Positions 1 to 6,975 of a DNA stretch of 25,259 nucleotides are shown here, piece by piece. The stretch covers positions 1-25,259 of IMG/VR virus record IMGVR_UViG_3300042549_011226. One strand, 5' to 3'. The translations under genes were made by a program, and so were the position numbers. This stretch comes from a virus. The stretch's first letter is position 1, and each line of letters opens with the position of its first letter. The notes under the pieces are model-generated. The model did not search any database, was not told where the DNA came from, and saw only the letters and a program-made list of their open reading frames with translations.

Positions 1-1059
1 CTATCGTGTCGGGTTAACCAGCTTGCCAACTCTATGCCGAACATAGGCTGTAGTCATGGTCTGCGTGGTATGGGCTAATAAATCTTGCGCTGCTCCCATG
101 CCATCCGACATTTCTTTTTCTGTGCCAGCCTTGGCTCGCAAATCACGGAATTGCCACGTCTGACCAGACTCTAGCCTGGCACGATCAAACTTCGTCCTTA
201 ACTTTGAATAGGTCAGCGGTAAACCATCCATATCAACTAACAGCTTCAGGCTACGTACGCTGGCCTGCCGTTTCCGCTCTAAAATCCGCTGAATTAATTT
301 CTCCAGCTCCCCAACGATCGCAATCCGGAGTTTTGCTCCCGTTTTGTTTTGGGTAATCCATAACTCCCCATTTTTTAGATGCCCTTCTGACACCTTTAAA
401 ACATCAGCAGGACGCTGGCCAGTTAGCCACGCTAAATCCAGTGCCTCCTGCAGCGCAACATCACCCTTCTCATACACCGCCAGATACTCAGACCCGCCAA
501 CATAAACATCTCTGGCCACTTCCTTGTAACCCTTAATTCCAGCACAAGGATTGGGCTGGTTTGTATAGCCCCAGTTACGCGCCGAGTTCCAGATATGCGA
601 AAACAGAGCCTTCTCGCGATTGGCTCTAATTTTGCCACTCCCTGCGTCTGGCTTTCCATTTTGAATATTTCGCTTCGTAGTTTCTGCAACTCGCCAATCC
701 ATGTATTGCCGAATATTAACCGGCTGGATTTCATCCAGCGGGGCCGGTGGATCATTAAAAAACTCAAGTAAACGCTTTAACTCCCGTAAATTATCAATTT
801 GAGTGGCTGAAGCTTTGGTCGGCAATACTTCCCGTATATAGCGATCTGCGGCATGTTTAAACGTAATCACAGCAACAATTGGCTCTACTGCCTGCTCCAA
901 CTCCGACCATTTCTTTACCGCTAAAACATAGTCACAGCCCAAAGGGAGCTCTTTTCTTGGTTTGCCACCGGCATCGTAGTAATACCAAATTTTCTCACCA
1001 CGATGCCGCGCACGCATACGCGGTGGCAAATTCTTATTTTTTGTAGCGGTACGGCCCAT
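1..1059 (-). CDS. int: Phage tyrosine recombinase (integrase)
   Basis: A 352-residue site-specific recombinase that would integrate and excise the prophage. A SAM-like core-binding region spans about residues 65-165 and the catalytic domain about 185-345. Visible catalytic positions are Arg216 (in GQRPADV), a beta-hairpin Lys (239 or 243, in NKTGAK), Arg308, His330 (LLAHTT) and the Tyr339 nucleophile (TTAYVR). The usual first His of the HxxR box is Arg305 (FRDLR), a substitution also found in active phage integrases. The stop codon is at positions 1-3, so the gene is complete. It is the last gene of the minus-strand early operon, 9 bp after the DUF4224 gene. The Shine-Dalgarno sequence is weak. 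An attachment site is expected just left of the window, but no flank is visible. The family call is secure; activity is inferred. Confidence 0.95.
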   Translation of the reverse strand: MGRTATKNKNLPPRMRARHRGEKIWYYYDAGGKPRKELPLGCDYVLAVKKWSELEQAVEPIVAVITFKHAADRYIREVLPTKASATQIDNLRELKRLLEFFNDPPAPLDEIQPVNIRQYMDWRVAETTKRNIQNGKPDAGSGKIRANREKALFSHIWNSARNWGYTNQPNPCAGIKGYKEVARDVYVGGSEYLAVYEKGDVALQEALDLAWLTGQRPADVLKVSEGHLKNGELWITQNKTGAKLRIAIVGELEKLIQRILERKRQASVRSLKLLVDMDGLPLTYSKLRTKFDRARLESGQTWQFRDLRAKAGTEKEMSDGMGAAQDLLAHTTQTMTTAYVRHRVGKLVNPTR

Positions 1060-1068
1060 AAATCACTT

Positions 1069-1314
1069 TTAGCTGGAAATTACACGAGGAACCCATACAG
1101 GCTTTATAGCTGCTGCTTCAGCCTTTCTACCTTCAATTGCTGAACGTGTCACGACTGGCGCACCACGCGCATTCACCCAGAACGCAATGCCAACCGATCT
1201 CAGCCATGCACATTGCAGCTCCTCACGACTTAATCCGCGCCGGCCAATGCTGACTCCCGTCAACTCGACCAGCTGGGATTTATTTAAAAACAACACACTT
1301 TCTTGAACCAGCAT
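1069..1314 (-). CDS. DUF4224 family protein, possible excisionase partner of integrase
   Basis: An 81-residue protein with the DUF4224 pattern: an N-terminal segment FLNKSQLVELTG, then a conserved tryptophan/leucine helix (CAWLRSVGIAFWVN), then GAPVVTRSAIEG. DUF4224 proteins are common next to phage integrases in Proteobacteria and are often suspected of working as recombination directionality factors, but this is not established for the family. It lies 9 bp upstream of the integrase and 10 bp downstream of the zinc-ribbon gene on the same strand, so the three are co-transcribed. The ATG at 1314 is used because it gives the full domain; its Shine-Dalgarno sequence is poor, which suggests coupling to the upstream gene. 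Confidence 0.8.
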   Translation of the reverse strand: MLVQESVLFLNKSQLVELTGVSIGRRGLSREELQCAWLRSVGIAFWVNARGAPVVTRSAIEGRKAEAAAIKPVWVPRVISS

Positions 1315-1324
1315 ATCCGACCCG

Positions 1325-1543
1325 CTATTTGGATTGATTAGTAATTTCTTTCTGTTTTTCCCATACTGCTATTTCTTTTTCTGTCATAAACATATAACAG
1401 TCGCAGCCGCAGTCCGGACAAACGTGAGTGCGCGTAATACTTCCCGAATAACGCGGTGCAAGATCCCCCTCATAACCACGCCACTTGCATCTAGTTCTGC
1501 CACATCGAATAGGAGCAGTTCCCCATTTAGGTCTATCTCGCAT
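1325..1543 (-). CDS. Small zinc-ribbon-like phage protein
   Basis: A 72-residue hypothetical protein with two cysteine knuckles: Cys14 and Cys19 (RCGRTRCKWRG), and Cys42-Cys45 with Cys47 and Cys49 (VCPDCGCDCYMF). The spacing suggests a structural zinc site. The C-terminus is charged (EKEIAVWEKQKE). A good Shine-Dalgarno sequence (GAGGGGA) precedes the ATG. It sits between the primase/helicase gene (26 bp upstream) and the DUF4224 gene in the early operon. Such small zinc-ribbon proteins are common beside phage replication genes, but the role is unknown. A DNA- or protein-binding accessory function is only a guess. Confidence 0.7.
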   Translation of the reverse strand: MRDRPKWGTAPIRCGRTRCKWRGYEGDLAPRYSGSITRTHVCPDCGCDCYMFMTEKEIAVWEKQKEITNQSK

Positions 1544-1568
1544 TTGAATCTTTCCCCTCGGTCATTTA

Positions 1569-4337
1569 CTAGTTTTGTCCTGGTACTGCTTCGAATTTAA
1601 AAGGCGTGGCGTGGAGGCCGAAGCGCTCTAATTGCTTCAGGCTTAATGCGCTCATGTGAGCAACGCGACGATTATTCAGGCTACGCTCGACGCCATCTTT
1701 TAAGATCACCCCAGCGCTGGCCAACTGCTTCTTCAGTACTCGATCGCTCTTTACCGGCAGGCCGTTCCACTTTTCACGCAGGGCAGGTTTGCAACTGATG
1801 TGATCCATGATGTGGCCAGTGCGGATGCATAAAACGTCCTCATCCTCGCCGTCCTTATTCTTTTCGGTGCTCCATTGATAGGGATGGCGGTATTCGCCTG
1901 CGGCCAGCTCAGAAAGGATGATTTCCATAATCCAGACCCACGGCTCCCGATCGGCATCGGTTTCGCCAATGTGCAGATTCATTTCGTGTAGCAAATCCGT
2001 AGGAAATCCGCCCCAGCTATCGGGCAGGCCTGCAAACTCGGTCAGTAATTTCCATGCTGTCAGGACAGCTGCGTAGTTTTGCGTCATCCGTGTAGCGCCA
2101 TCGTCGCTAGCCGGTGCGCGGCTGCCACTACTGCAGAATGCTTTAGCCTCTTCAAAGCGTGCGTTTACGCGGGCTTTGTCGAGTTTGGATAAGAACTGCA
2201 GCCACTGCTTAACGGGGAAGCGCGGCAAGGTGTCGGGAATCGGTGCGCCCTTCTTATGGCTTAACTCGGTACGCACAATCTTGCCGATTAAGCTGCGGAT
2301 CGGCACATCTTCACCCGCCAGCATCACTGGGGCAGAAAGCAGGTACTCAGTCATATCGCTACCGCGCCGGCTAACGGTGTACTGATAGTTTTCCTGCAAC
2401 ATGCCAACCGCTTTATCGATAATGTCTTGGCGGCGAGCGGATAGCTCCTCCCAGCCGATGGGATGGCTGGTGTGGCTGATGCTGGTCAGCAAACGAAACT
2501 CGGTCTGCAGTGATTGGCCAGACAGCATGGTAAAAGCGATCGCCCGCTCCAACTTCTTAATCAGCGTGGATTTACCCGCGCCTTTATTAGCCTGCATTTG
2601 CATATGTGGCCAGAAGCCCAGGAAGGCTTTTAAGTGCCCGCCCAAGCCCCAAACCAAGGCCAGCGTTGCGGCGTTTTGCTTCATGGTTGCACCAAACGCC
2701 TCGATCACGGCACGAGCATCGGCAACTTGGCCAGAGGGGAAACTCAGTTTGTTATAGGGGCACTGTTTTTCTGGATCAGTAAAATAGCAATCTGTGCCCT
2801 CATTCACCGTAAGCTGCCCTTCTCGCCATGCGAGGCCAACATAATTAACCGCGCGGCGAGAGCCGATCTGTGACGTGCGCTCCAAGACATTAACCATGCG
2901 CTTAAAATTAGCAGGCGAATAAATAGGGCCAAATTTCTCCCACTTAGTCACGTTATGCAGGTCTTCATCGGCAAAAACGCGGCGCAGCAGTTCTGGCCCG
3001 TGCCGTGGCACCTGCACTGAGACAGAAAACTGCACATTGGGGGCGCTATCCGGATCGCCAGTCATGGTGGCGCTGGCGCTTTGGATCGTGACACGGGACA
3101 AGCTGGCCACCCTAAAGCCGCATAAATCACCCACATCGATTTGCGGCATAGCGTTGTCTTCTGATGCCTCTGTGACTTTAGTGATGATCTGTGTGTGATC
3201 GTCCTTCACACGAAACTTCCAATACGCATGGAAATCATGCCCAGGGAGAAATACCCGACGTTTACCTGGCTTATCGTCTTTACCTGGTAATCCGGGGATG
3301 AGCCAAGGCTCAATTAATTTGAGGGTGCGTGCAGTGTTTTGTGCGCCATCGGCCTGCAGCATGTCATTCAGATCTATGCCTTCCTCCCAATCGTGCTGAT
3401 CGACTAAGAGAGCAGGAATATCCAGCACTGTTAAAGCCTCGTGCAGATCCCAAGCCGCCTTTAGGCCTGGGCGAAAGCCGGTGCGCTCATTAATCTTGTC
3501 CGCATGATCCAGGCAAATCCGAATCTGTTTACCGCGTGCCCAGCCCCAATCCAGCACATTGATATTGGCCACACCGCGCAGGGCAAATGCAGCGATATGC
3601 CGCTCATTGGGGAATGCTGTTTCTACGGACAGCGCATTGATGGGGCTTTCAGTGATGTAAACCGTGCGTGCTGCCAGCAGGCGCTTGATATCACTAGTCC
3701 AGCCATAGCCTAGCTTTTCGCCCTGGCATGCGGTTTTGCTCCCACCATTGAGCGCGGGATCGATATAGCGCAAATCAACCGCCACAATTCTGCCCGGATT
3801 CAGCGTTTTAACGATAAACGCCGCCGCTGGGCCACAATGCCCTTGCTCACCAGGTGCCGCTTTTGTGCTGGTCCAATCATTAAAGCCAATTGCTTTATTT
3901 TTTAATGCGCTTTCAATTACTGGCAATGCAATACCACGAGATTGCAAATACGCAACAACTGGATCGGTTTGAATAAAGCATTTATCTGCAATATATTCGA
4001 CCATGCTTTTTTCTTGTACGGGCTTATCTTTTGTATCAAAAGGAATGCCATACCATTCATGCAATAATTTCATAGCCTCTGCTATATCAAATGCTTTACC
4101 ACTATAAATAACCAAATCAATGATGCTGCCTTTTGCATTAGGCGCACCTTCATTGCTCCAATCTTTAAATCCTTGCTCACCGTCTTTTGTGAATATAGAT
4201 AAAGAAGGTGTGCCATCTTTATGGGCCGGAGAATGCCAAAGGCTTTTTTCGCTCCCATTGCCTCTTTTTAACCCAAGGAAGTTTTCGGCAAGATGCTCTA
4301 TATCTATCTGGCGTTTTAATTCTTGAATGCTGGCCAT
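1569..4337 (-). CDS. Phage primase/helicase (TOPRIM primase-like domain plus DUF927-type ATPase)
   Basis: A 922-residue bifunctional replication protein. The N-terminus (residues 1-100) resembles the CHC2 zinc-binding region of DnaG-like primases (LWHSPAHKDGTPSLSI, then GFKDWS and GSIIDLVIY), but the cysteine ligands are largely missing, so it may not bind zinc. A TOPRIM fold follows, with the acidic motif YITESPINALS (227-237) and ICLDHAD (274-280). The C-terminal half looks like a DUF927-type P-loop ATPase, with Walker A NKGAGKST (584-591) and a possible Walker B at PIGWEEL (626-632). It would prime and unwind at the phage origin. It is the largest early-operon gene. No separate origin repeats were recognised, though one could be hidden inside the gene. 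Confidence 0.88.
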   Translation of the reverse strand: MASIQELKRQIDIEHLAENFLGLKRGNGSEKSLWHSPAHKDGTPSLSIFTKDGEQGFKDWSNEGAPNAKGSIIDLVIYSGKAFDIAEAMKLLHEWYGIPFDTKDKPVQEKSMVEYIADKCFIQTDPVVAYLQSRGIALPVIESALKNKAIGFNDWTSTKAAPGEQGHCGPAAAFIVKTLNPGRIVAVDLRYIDPALNGGSKTACQGEKLGYGWTSDIKRLLAARTVYITESPINALSVETAFPNERHIAAFALRGVANINVLDWGWARGKQIRICLDHADKINERTGFRPGLKAAWDLHEALTVLDIPALLVDQHDWEEGIDLNDMLQADGAQNTARTLKLIEPWLIPGLPGKDDKPGKRRVFLPGHDFHAYWKFRVKDDHTQIITKVTEASEDNAMPQIDVGDLCGFRVASLSRVTIQSASATMTGDPDSAPNVQFSVSVQVPRHGPELLRRVFADEDLHNVTKWEKFGPIYSPANFKRMVNVLERTSQIGSRRAVNYVGLAWREGQLTVNEGTDCYFTDPEKQCPYNKLSFPSGQVADARAVIEAFGATMKQNAATLALVWGLGGHLKAFLGFWPHMQMQANKGAGKSTLIKKLERAIAFTMLSGQSLQTEFRLLTSISHTSHPIGWEELSARRQDIIDKAVGMLQENYQYTVSRRGSDMTEYLLSAPVMLAGEDVPIRSLIGKIVRTELSHKKGAPIPDTLPRFPVKQWLQFLSKLDKARVNARFEEAKAFCSSGSRAPASDDGATRMTQNYAAVLTAWKLLTEFAGLPDSWGGFPTDLLHEMNLHIGETDADREPWVWIMEIILSELAAGEYRHPYQWSTEKNKDGEDEDVLCIRTGHIMDHISCKPALREKWNGLPVKSDRVLKKQLASAGVILKDGVERSLNNRRVAHMSALSLKQLERFGLHATPFKFEAVPGQN

Positions 4338-4391
4338 TTGTGGCTAATCTTTTTTTAAGAGTGAATCGGTCAAACCAAGTTAGCCTCCCAG

Positions 4392-4787
4392 CTACTCAGT
4401 CTGAAACGCCATATCTGGCGTAATGCCACAACGTGCGCCACTACTACTATTGAGAATCCAAATTGCATCACTACCGACAGCAAGTCGCGCTGGCTGGATG
4501 CGCCATGGATTAGCATCGAGATGAATTAAATTACGCACCGTGCGGCAATGCATGCCGTCATCAACACAGACCGGTAAATCCATAGAAACCGGTGTTTCGA
4601 TAACTGTTAAAGCCTCGTGATAGCTAACTGGGCAGCCATCAACAAGCTGACGGAGATCACCGCTCACAAGCGTAATCGGCACAACCAGCAGCGTGCCATC
4701 GCCTGCTGCAATCACATGGCCATAGCAGCGATACAGCACATCATTGGCTGCAAAAGGGCGCAGTTGATCAAGTGTCAGCGTGTTCAT
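4392..4787 (-). CDS. Hypothetical early phage protein
   Basis: A 131-residue protein of unknown function, not recognised. It opens with MNTLTLDQLRPF, has a beta-rich centre (GTLLVVPITLVSG) and ends with a segment containing ARLAVGSDAIWILN. There are no transmembrane segments and no obvious catalytic motif. Five cysteines are scattered rather than paired. A modest Shine-Dalgarno sequence (TAGG) lies 7 nt before the ATG. It starts 7 bp after the 137-residue gene and ends 54 bp before the primase gene, so it is transcribed from the Cro-like promoter during early expression. Reality as a gene is well supported by tight packing and strand; the function cannot be given. Confidence 0.7.
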   Translation of the reverse strand: MNTLTLDQLRPFAANDVLYRCYGHVIAAGDGTLLVVPITLVSGDLRQLVDGCPVSYHEALTVIETPVSMDLPVCVDDGMHCRTVRNLIHLDANPWRIQPARLAVGSDAIWILNSSSGARCGITPDMAFQTE

Positions 4788-4794
4788 ATATGGC

Positions 4795-5208
4795 CTATTC
4801 GCCCTTTGCCCACGCCACAGCGTCGGTAATTGCGCAATCTAAACGCTCATGAAAGAACCACCGACCAGCCTCCCGAAACTTAATGGTGATGTGCTCTGGA
4901 CGCACCATTTGCTCAACACGAATCAACCAACCAAACTTGCCTGTCTCTAGCAGCCACTGACAAACCTGATCATCCGTCTTAACGATCAGCTGAGCGTTTC
5001 CTAACGCTGCAGCAATATGTGGGCTTTCTTCATAAATACATTCTGCCAATGTGGCTGGCAGCATCGACCACGTAGCAATTAATCCAGTATGAAACGTGTG
5101 ATCCACAATCAATGCGGCATCGGCCAACATTGCTTGGCAGTCCAATACGTTTTTTTGCGGCAGCATAGCGGGTGAAGTCGATTCAAAAGCCATATCATTT
5201 AGTTTCAT
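4795..5208 (-). CDS. Hypothetical early phage protein
   Basis: A 137-residue protein, not recognised. The first half is mostly helical with many alanines (QAMLADAALIVDHTF, ATLAECIYEESPHIAAALG). The second half alternates hydrophobic and basic residues (WLLETGKFGWLIRVEQMV, HITIKFREAGRWFFHERLD), suggesting a small alpha/beta fold. There is no signal peptide. The ATG at 5208 follows a strong purine-rich Shine-Dalgarno sequence (GGAGAGAAG). It lies 24 bp downstream of the 70-residue gene and 7 bp upstream of the 131-residue gene, all in the early operon. Position between CII-like regulator and primase is typical for small replication-accessory or host-takeover genes, but no role can be assigned. 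Confidence 0.7.
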   Translation of the reverse strand: MKLNDMAFESTSPAMLPQKNVLDCQAMLADAALIVDHTFHTGLIATWSMLPATLAECIYEESPHIAAALGNAQLIVKTDDQVCQWLLETGKFGWLIRVEQMVRPEHITIKFREAGRWFFHERLDCAITDAVAWAKGE

Positions 5209-5232
5209 TTCTTCTCTCCATGAAATAACAAA

Positions 5233-5445
5233 TCAATTAAATAGCGGATCACGATTTGAAATATTAAAAAAATGATCTTCAACAGACCGTCTTATTTGAC
5301 GCAGTTTTAATTGCTCTGCACTTATCTTTTCTTTTTCTGCATCAATCGTTGGCTGAATCAGAGATTTAGCAACACCAAATTTACGCGGGGAACAAACCTG
5401 CATTTGCTGATGCGCTTGGGGCTTATGGGCTTTAGCTCTACTCAT
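5233..5445 (-). CDS. Small basic hypothetical phage protein
   Basis: A 70-residue protein, not recognised. The N-terminus is basic and rich in His/Gln (MSRAKAHKPQAHQQMQ), followed by a predicted charged helix (DAEKEKISAEQLKLRQIRRSV). The basic start suggests nucleic-acid binding, but no known fold is visible. The nearest Shine-Dalgarno-like GGAG is about 12 nt from the ATG. A 17-codon reading frame with a perfect ribosome-binding site ends 3 nt before this start, so translation may depend on coupling to it. Part of the minus-strand early operon. Confidence 0.55.
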   Translation of the reverse strand: MSRAKAHKPQAHQQMQVCSPRKFGVAKSLIQPTIDAEKEKISAEQLKLRQIRRSVEDHFFNISNRDPLFN

Positions 5446-5448
5446 TGC

Positions 5449-5502
5449 TTAGCTGACTCCATTTTTTGAATATTTATTCATTACAGAGTTTCCACCTTTC
5501 AT
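5449..5502 (-). CDS. Possible 17-residue leader peptide
   Basis: A very short reading frame (MKGGNSVMNKYSKNGVS) with an excellent Shine-Dalgarno sequence (TAGGAGG, 6 nt before the ATG). The stop is 3 nt before the start of the 70-residue gene, which lacks a well-placed ribosome site of its own. The arrangement suggests a coupling or leader peptide. It could equally be a remnant of a longer gene. Confidence is low because the peptide is too short for composition or homology arguments. Confidence 0.35.
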   Translation of the reverse strand: MKGGNSVMNKYSKNGVS

Positions 5503-5545
5503 AAAAACCTCCTAAATACCTAGATACAGGTGCCGCCTGCACGGT

Positions 5546-6004
5546 TTAATTAATAATCATTCCTTCCAACCGTGCGCCAAGCTCGGCAACAGCGGAATGG
5601 AGATGATTTAAATCCACAGAAATCATTTTAAATTCATCTTTTCTGAGCCGACCATCCTCAAATGCCTTTGCAATGGACTGGTGCATATGCCCTTCTTCAA
5701 TGGCAATTTTTCCAAATAACGACAGCAGTTCTGCATCCGCCACATGGTCTAATTTCGGCACCATAAAGAATGCACCACCCACAGAGCGGCATAGCGCCTC
5801 GATTAATCTGTAATCTCTTGTCAGTGATGTAATCACGACAACTTCAGCGGCCGTCAGCTGAGCGTTCATATCGTTCGGGTTCGCTTTGTTGTAGAGCGTG
5901 GACTGCGGCATGGCCATTAATGCCGCCAGCTCACACACGCCATAGTCCTGAGTAACTTGATGTGCTGCTTCTGCGATATCCAAACTGGGTAATGCTTTCG
6001 CCAT
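5546..6004 (-). CDS. CII-like phage transcriptional regulator (CP76 family)
   Basis: A 152-residue protein matching the phage regulatory protein CII (CP76) family by eye. Residues about 8-60 form a helix-turn-helix-like N-terminus, with the typical phrase LAALMAMPQSTLYNKANPN. Next comes LTAAEVVVITSLTRDYRLIEALC (about 50-75), then a long C-terminal helical region (AIEEGHMHQSIAKAFEDGRLRKDEF and following) suited to oligomerisation. Family members are usually 140-180 residues, so this is full length. In known phages they act near the lysis/lysogeny decision, often as activators of repressor or integrase promoters. It is the second gene of the early operon, 38 bp after the Cro-like gene, with a GGGGGA ribosome site. 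Its target promoter here is not known. Confidence 0.8.
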   Translation of the reverse strand: MAKALPSLDIAEAAHQVTQDYGVCELAALMAMPQSTLYNKANPNDMNAQLTAAEVVVITSLTRDYRLIEALCRSVGGAFFMVPKLDHVADAELLSLFGKIAIEEGHMHQSIAKAFEDGRLRKDEFKMISVDLNHLHSAVAELGARLEGMIIN

Positions 6005-6042
6005 TGGTAAATCCCCCGCTAGTTTCTGATAGGTGCTTCTTT

Positions 6043-6282
6043 TTATTTATCTGACAATGAATCCGTCATAAAGCGAGCAGGAAACAGCAGCTGCTCTAAT
6101 GTCACCGTGTTTTCTAAAGCAAAAACCAGTAGTTCTGCAGTTTCTGGCCGTGGTTTCGCGCGCATTGTTTCAAAGTTTGAAAGCGACTCTTGCTTGATAC
6201 CTACACGAGTAGCTAAGTCTTTCTGACTTAAGCCCATAGCAGAGCGTGCGCGCTTTAATGCCGTTTCCTTACAAGCTTCCAT
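6043..6282 (-). CDS. Cro-like XRE-family regulator
   Basis: A 79-residue single-domain protein with an XRE-type helix-turn-helix (residues 9-62). The recognition region reads LSQKDLATRVGIKQESLSNF, followed by a conserved hydrophobic tail (ETAELLVFALENTVTLEQLL). It is the first gene of the leftward early operon and is divergent from the larger repressor, the usual place of a Cro. The ATG at 6282 has an AGGA ribosome site. Its promoter (6309-6337) overlaps two of three shared operators. By position it should repress the repressor gene and damp early transcription. The lack of any C-terminal domain also fits a Cro rather than a lysogenic repressor. Confidence 0.85.
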   Translation of the reverse strand: MEACKETALKRARSAMGLSQKDLATRVGIKQESLSNFETMRAKPRPETAELLVFALENTVTLEQLLFPARFMTDSLSDK

Positions 6283-6308
6283 TGCAGTTCCTAAGGTTCA
6301 TGAACGCT

Positions 6309-6337
6309 AATATAGGCAACTCCTATATTTATGTCAA
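6309..6337 (-). promoter_or_regulatory. Early leftward promoter for the Cro-like operon
   Basis: Read on the minus strand, a perfect -35 box TTGACA (6332-6337) is followed after exactly 17 bp by the -10 box TATATT (6309-6314), five of six matching consensus. Transcription would start near 6302, about 20 bp ahead of the Cro-like ATG. Operator 1 covers the spacer and -10 box and operator 2 abuts the -35 box, so repressor bound to either would block RNA polymerase. Confidence 0.85.
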
Positions 6338-6375
6338 AGCCTATTCCTATTTGTTTTATATAGGCGTCGTCTATA
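6309..6375. promoter_or_regulatory. Three-operator repressor/Cro switch region
   Basis: Three dyad sites of the form TATAGG-N5-CCTATA lie at 24-bp centre-to-centre spacing. Operator 1 is perfect, with 8-bp arms AATATAGG/CCTATATT at 6309-6329, centre 6319. Operator 2 is imperfect at 6335-6351 (right half CCTATT, left half CAAAGC), centre 6343. Operator 3 is TATAGG-CGTCG-TCTATA at 6359-6375, centre 6367. The order relative to the two promoters matches lambda OR: the best site is at the early promoter, the middle one between promoters, and the last at the repressor's own -10 box. Confidence 0.8.
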
Positions 6376-6377
6376 CT
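6349..6377 (+). promoter_or_regulatory. Repressor maintenance promoter (PRM-like)
   Basis: On the plus strand a good -10 box TATACT lies at 6372-6377. There is no good -35 box at 17 bp (ATTTGT at 6349-6354) or at 15 bp (TTGTTT at 6351-6356). A weak -35 beside an operator is what an activator-dependent maintenance promoter looks like. The start site would fall around 6384, only about 3 nt before the repressor ATG. Operator 3 overlaps the -10 box. Confidence 0.6.
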
Positions 6378-6386
6378 GTGGGCACG

Positions 6387-6719
6387 ATGATTGGATTCCG
6401 AATAAAAACAGCCCGTGTACAACGCCAACTCAGCCAGTCTGACTTGGCTGAAATCGTGGGCGTAAAACAACCGAGCGTGAGTTCATGGGAGCGGGGAGAT
6501 ACAGACCCGACAATGGACAATCTGGCAATGATCGCAAACAGCCTACGGGTCAGCATTGAGTGGCTGGGGCGTGGTATAGGAGAAATGACAAATGAAAGTT
6601 ATGTGCCCGCACAAGTAAACGAGCACAAACCAATGGAAGAAGAACTGCTACAGCATTTTAGAAAACTAAGCTGGGGCAACCAGCAAGCGCTCCTAGACTT
6701 TGTAAAGCGCTGGAAATAA
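6387..6719 (+). CDS. C1-type prophage repressor (XRE family)
   Basis: A 110-residue DNA-binding protein, the only plus-strand gene of the main prophage block. An XRE helix-turn-helix fills residues 1-65, with the core LSQSDLAEIVGVKQPSVSSW followed by ERGDTDPTMDNL and MIANSLRVSIEWL. The C-terminus (85-110) is a short helical tail with no LexA-type peptidase domain, so it is not expected to self-cleave after DNA damage; release by an antirepressor is more likely. The ATG at 6387 is chosen over an upstream in-frame one at 6246 because that would run through the operators and promoter. No Shine-Dalgarno sequence is present, and the mRNA is probably leaderless. It is divergent from the Cro-like gene and ends in a bidirectional terminator. 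Confidence 0.85.
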   Translation: MIGFRIKTARVQRQLSQSDLAEIVGVKQPSVSSWERGDTDPTMDNLAMIANSLRVSIEWLGRGIGEMTNESYVPAQVNEHKPMEEELLQHFRKLSWGNQQALLDFVKRWK

Positions 6720-6743
6720 AAAAGGCCACAATCGTGGCCTTTT
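6718..6743. terminator. Bidirectional intrinsic terminator
   Basis: The inverted repeat AAAAAGGCCAC / GTGGCCTTTTT around an AATC loop gives a GC-rich stem with a T tract on both strands. It lies between the convergent repressor gene and the last gene of the tail operon, so it can serve both transcripts. Confidence 0.9.
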
Positions 6744-6747
6744 TACA

Positions 6748-6975
6748 TCACACCTCGAACTGATATACAGCTAACACCGGTGCCTCGCTAATAATTTTCC
6801 CATTTTGCACATAGGCCAATTTCCCCGCTGGTATCATGGTCCCGTTCGCTAGGCTTTGCTGCCCGCTATCTACGCTCTCTAAAATACTCTGCCCATTCGC
6901 ATTAAAGCCCAGCACTCTGCCCACAAAGGGTGGATCCCCCGCTAATAATTGATTTAGCTGCTGCCATGGATTCAT
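6748..6975 (-). CDS. Hypothetical protein, last gene of the tail operon
   Basis: A 75-residue protein starting MNPWQQLNQLLAGDPPFVG, with a beta-rich body (GRVLGFNANGQSILES, GTMIPAGKLAYVQNGKII). It resembles small phage proteins encoded at the end of baseplate or fibre modules, but the family is not recognised. The start at 6975 is chosen because its ATG overlaps the stop of the upstream gene as ATGA, a standard sign of translational coupling; an ATG at 7002 would add nine residues. It ends just before the bidirectional terminator. Likely a virion or assembly accessory, by context only. Confidence 0.65.
   Translation of the reverse strand: MNPWQQLNQLLAGDPPFVGRVLGFNANGQSILESVDSGQQSLANGTMIPAGKLAYVQNGKIISEAPVLAVYQFEV

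Noticed and set aside
6246-6386. N-terminal extension of the C1-type repressor
   Set aside because: The extra 47 codons cross the operators and both promoters and add no domain; the ATG at 6387 starts the helix-turn-helix domain properly.
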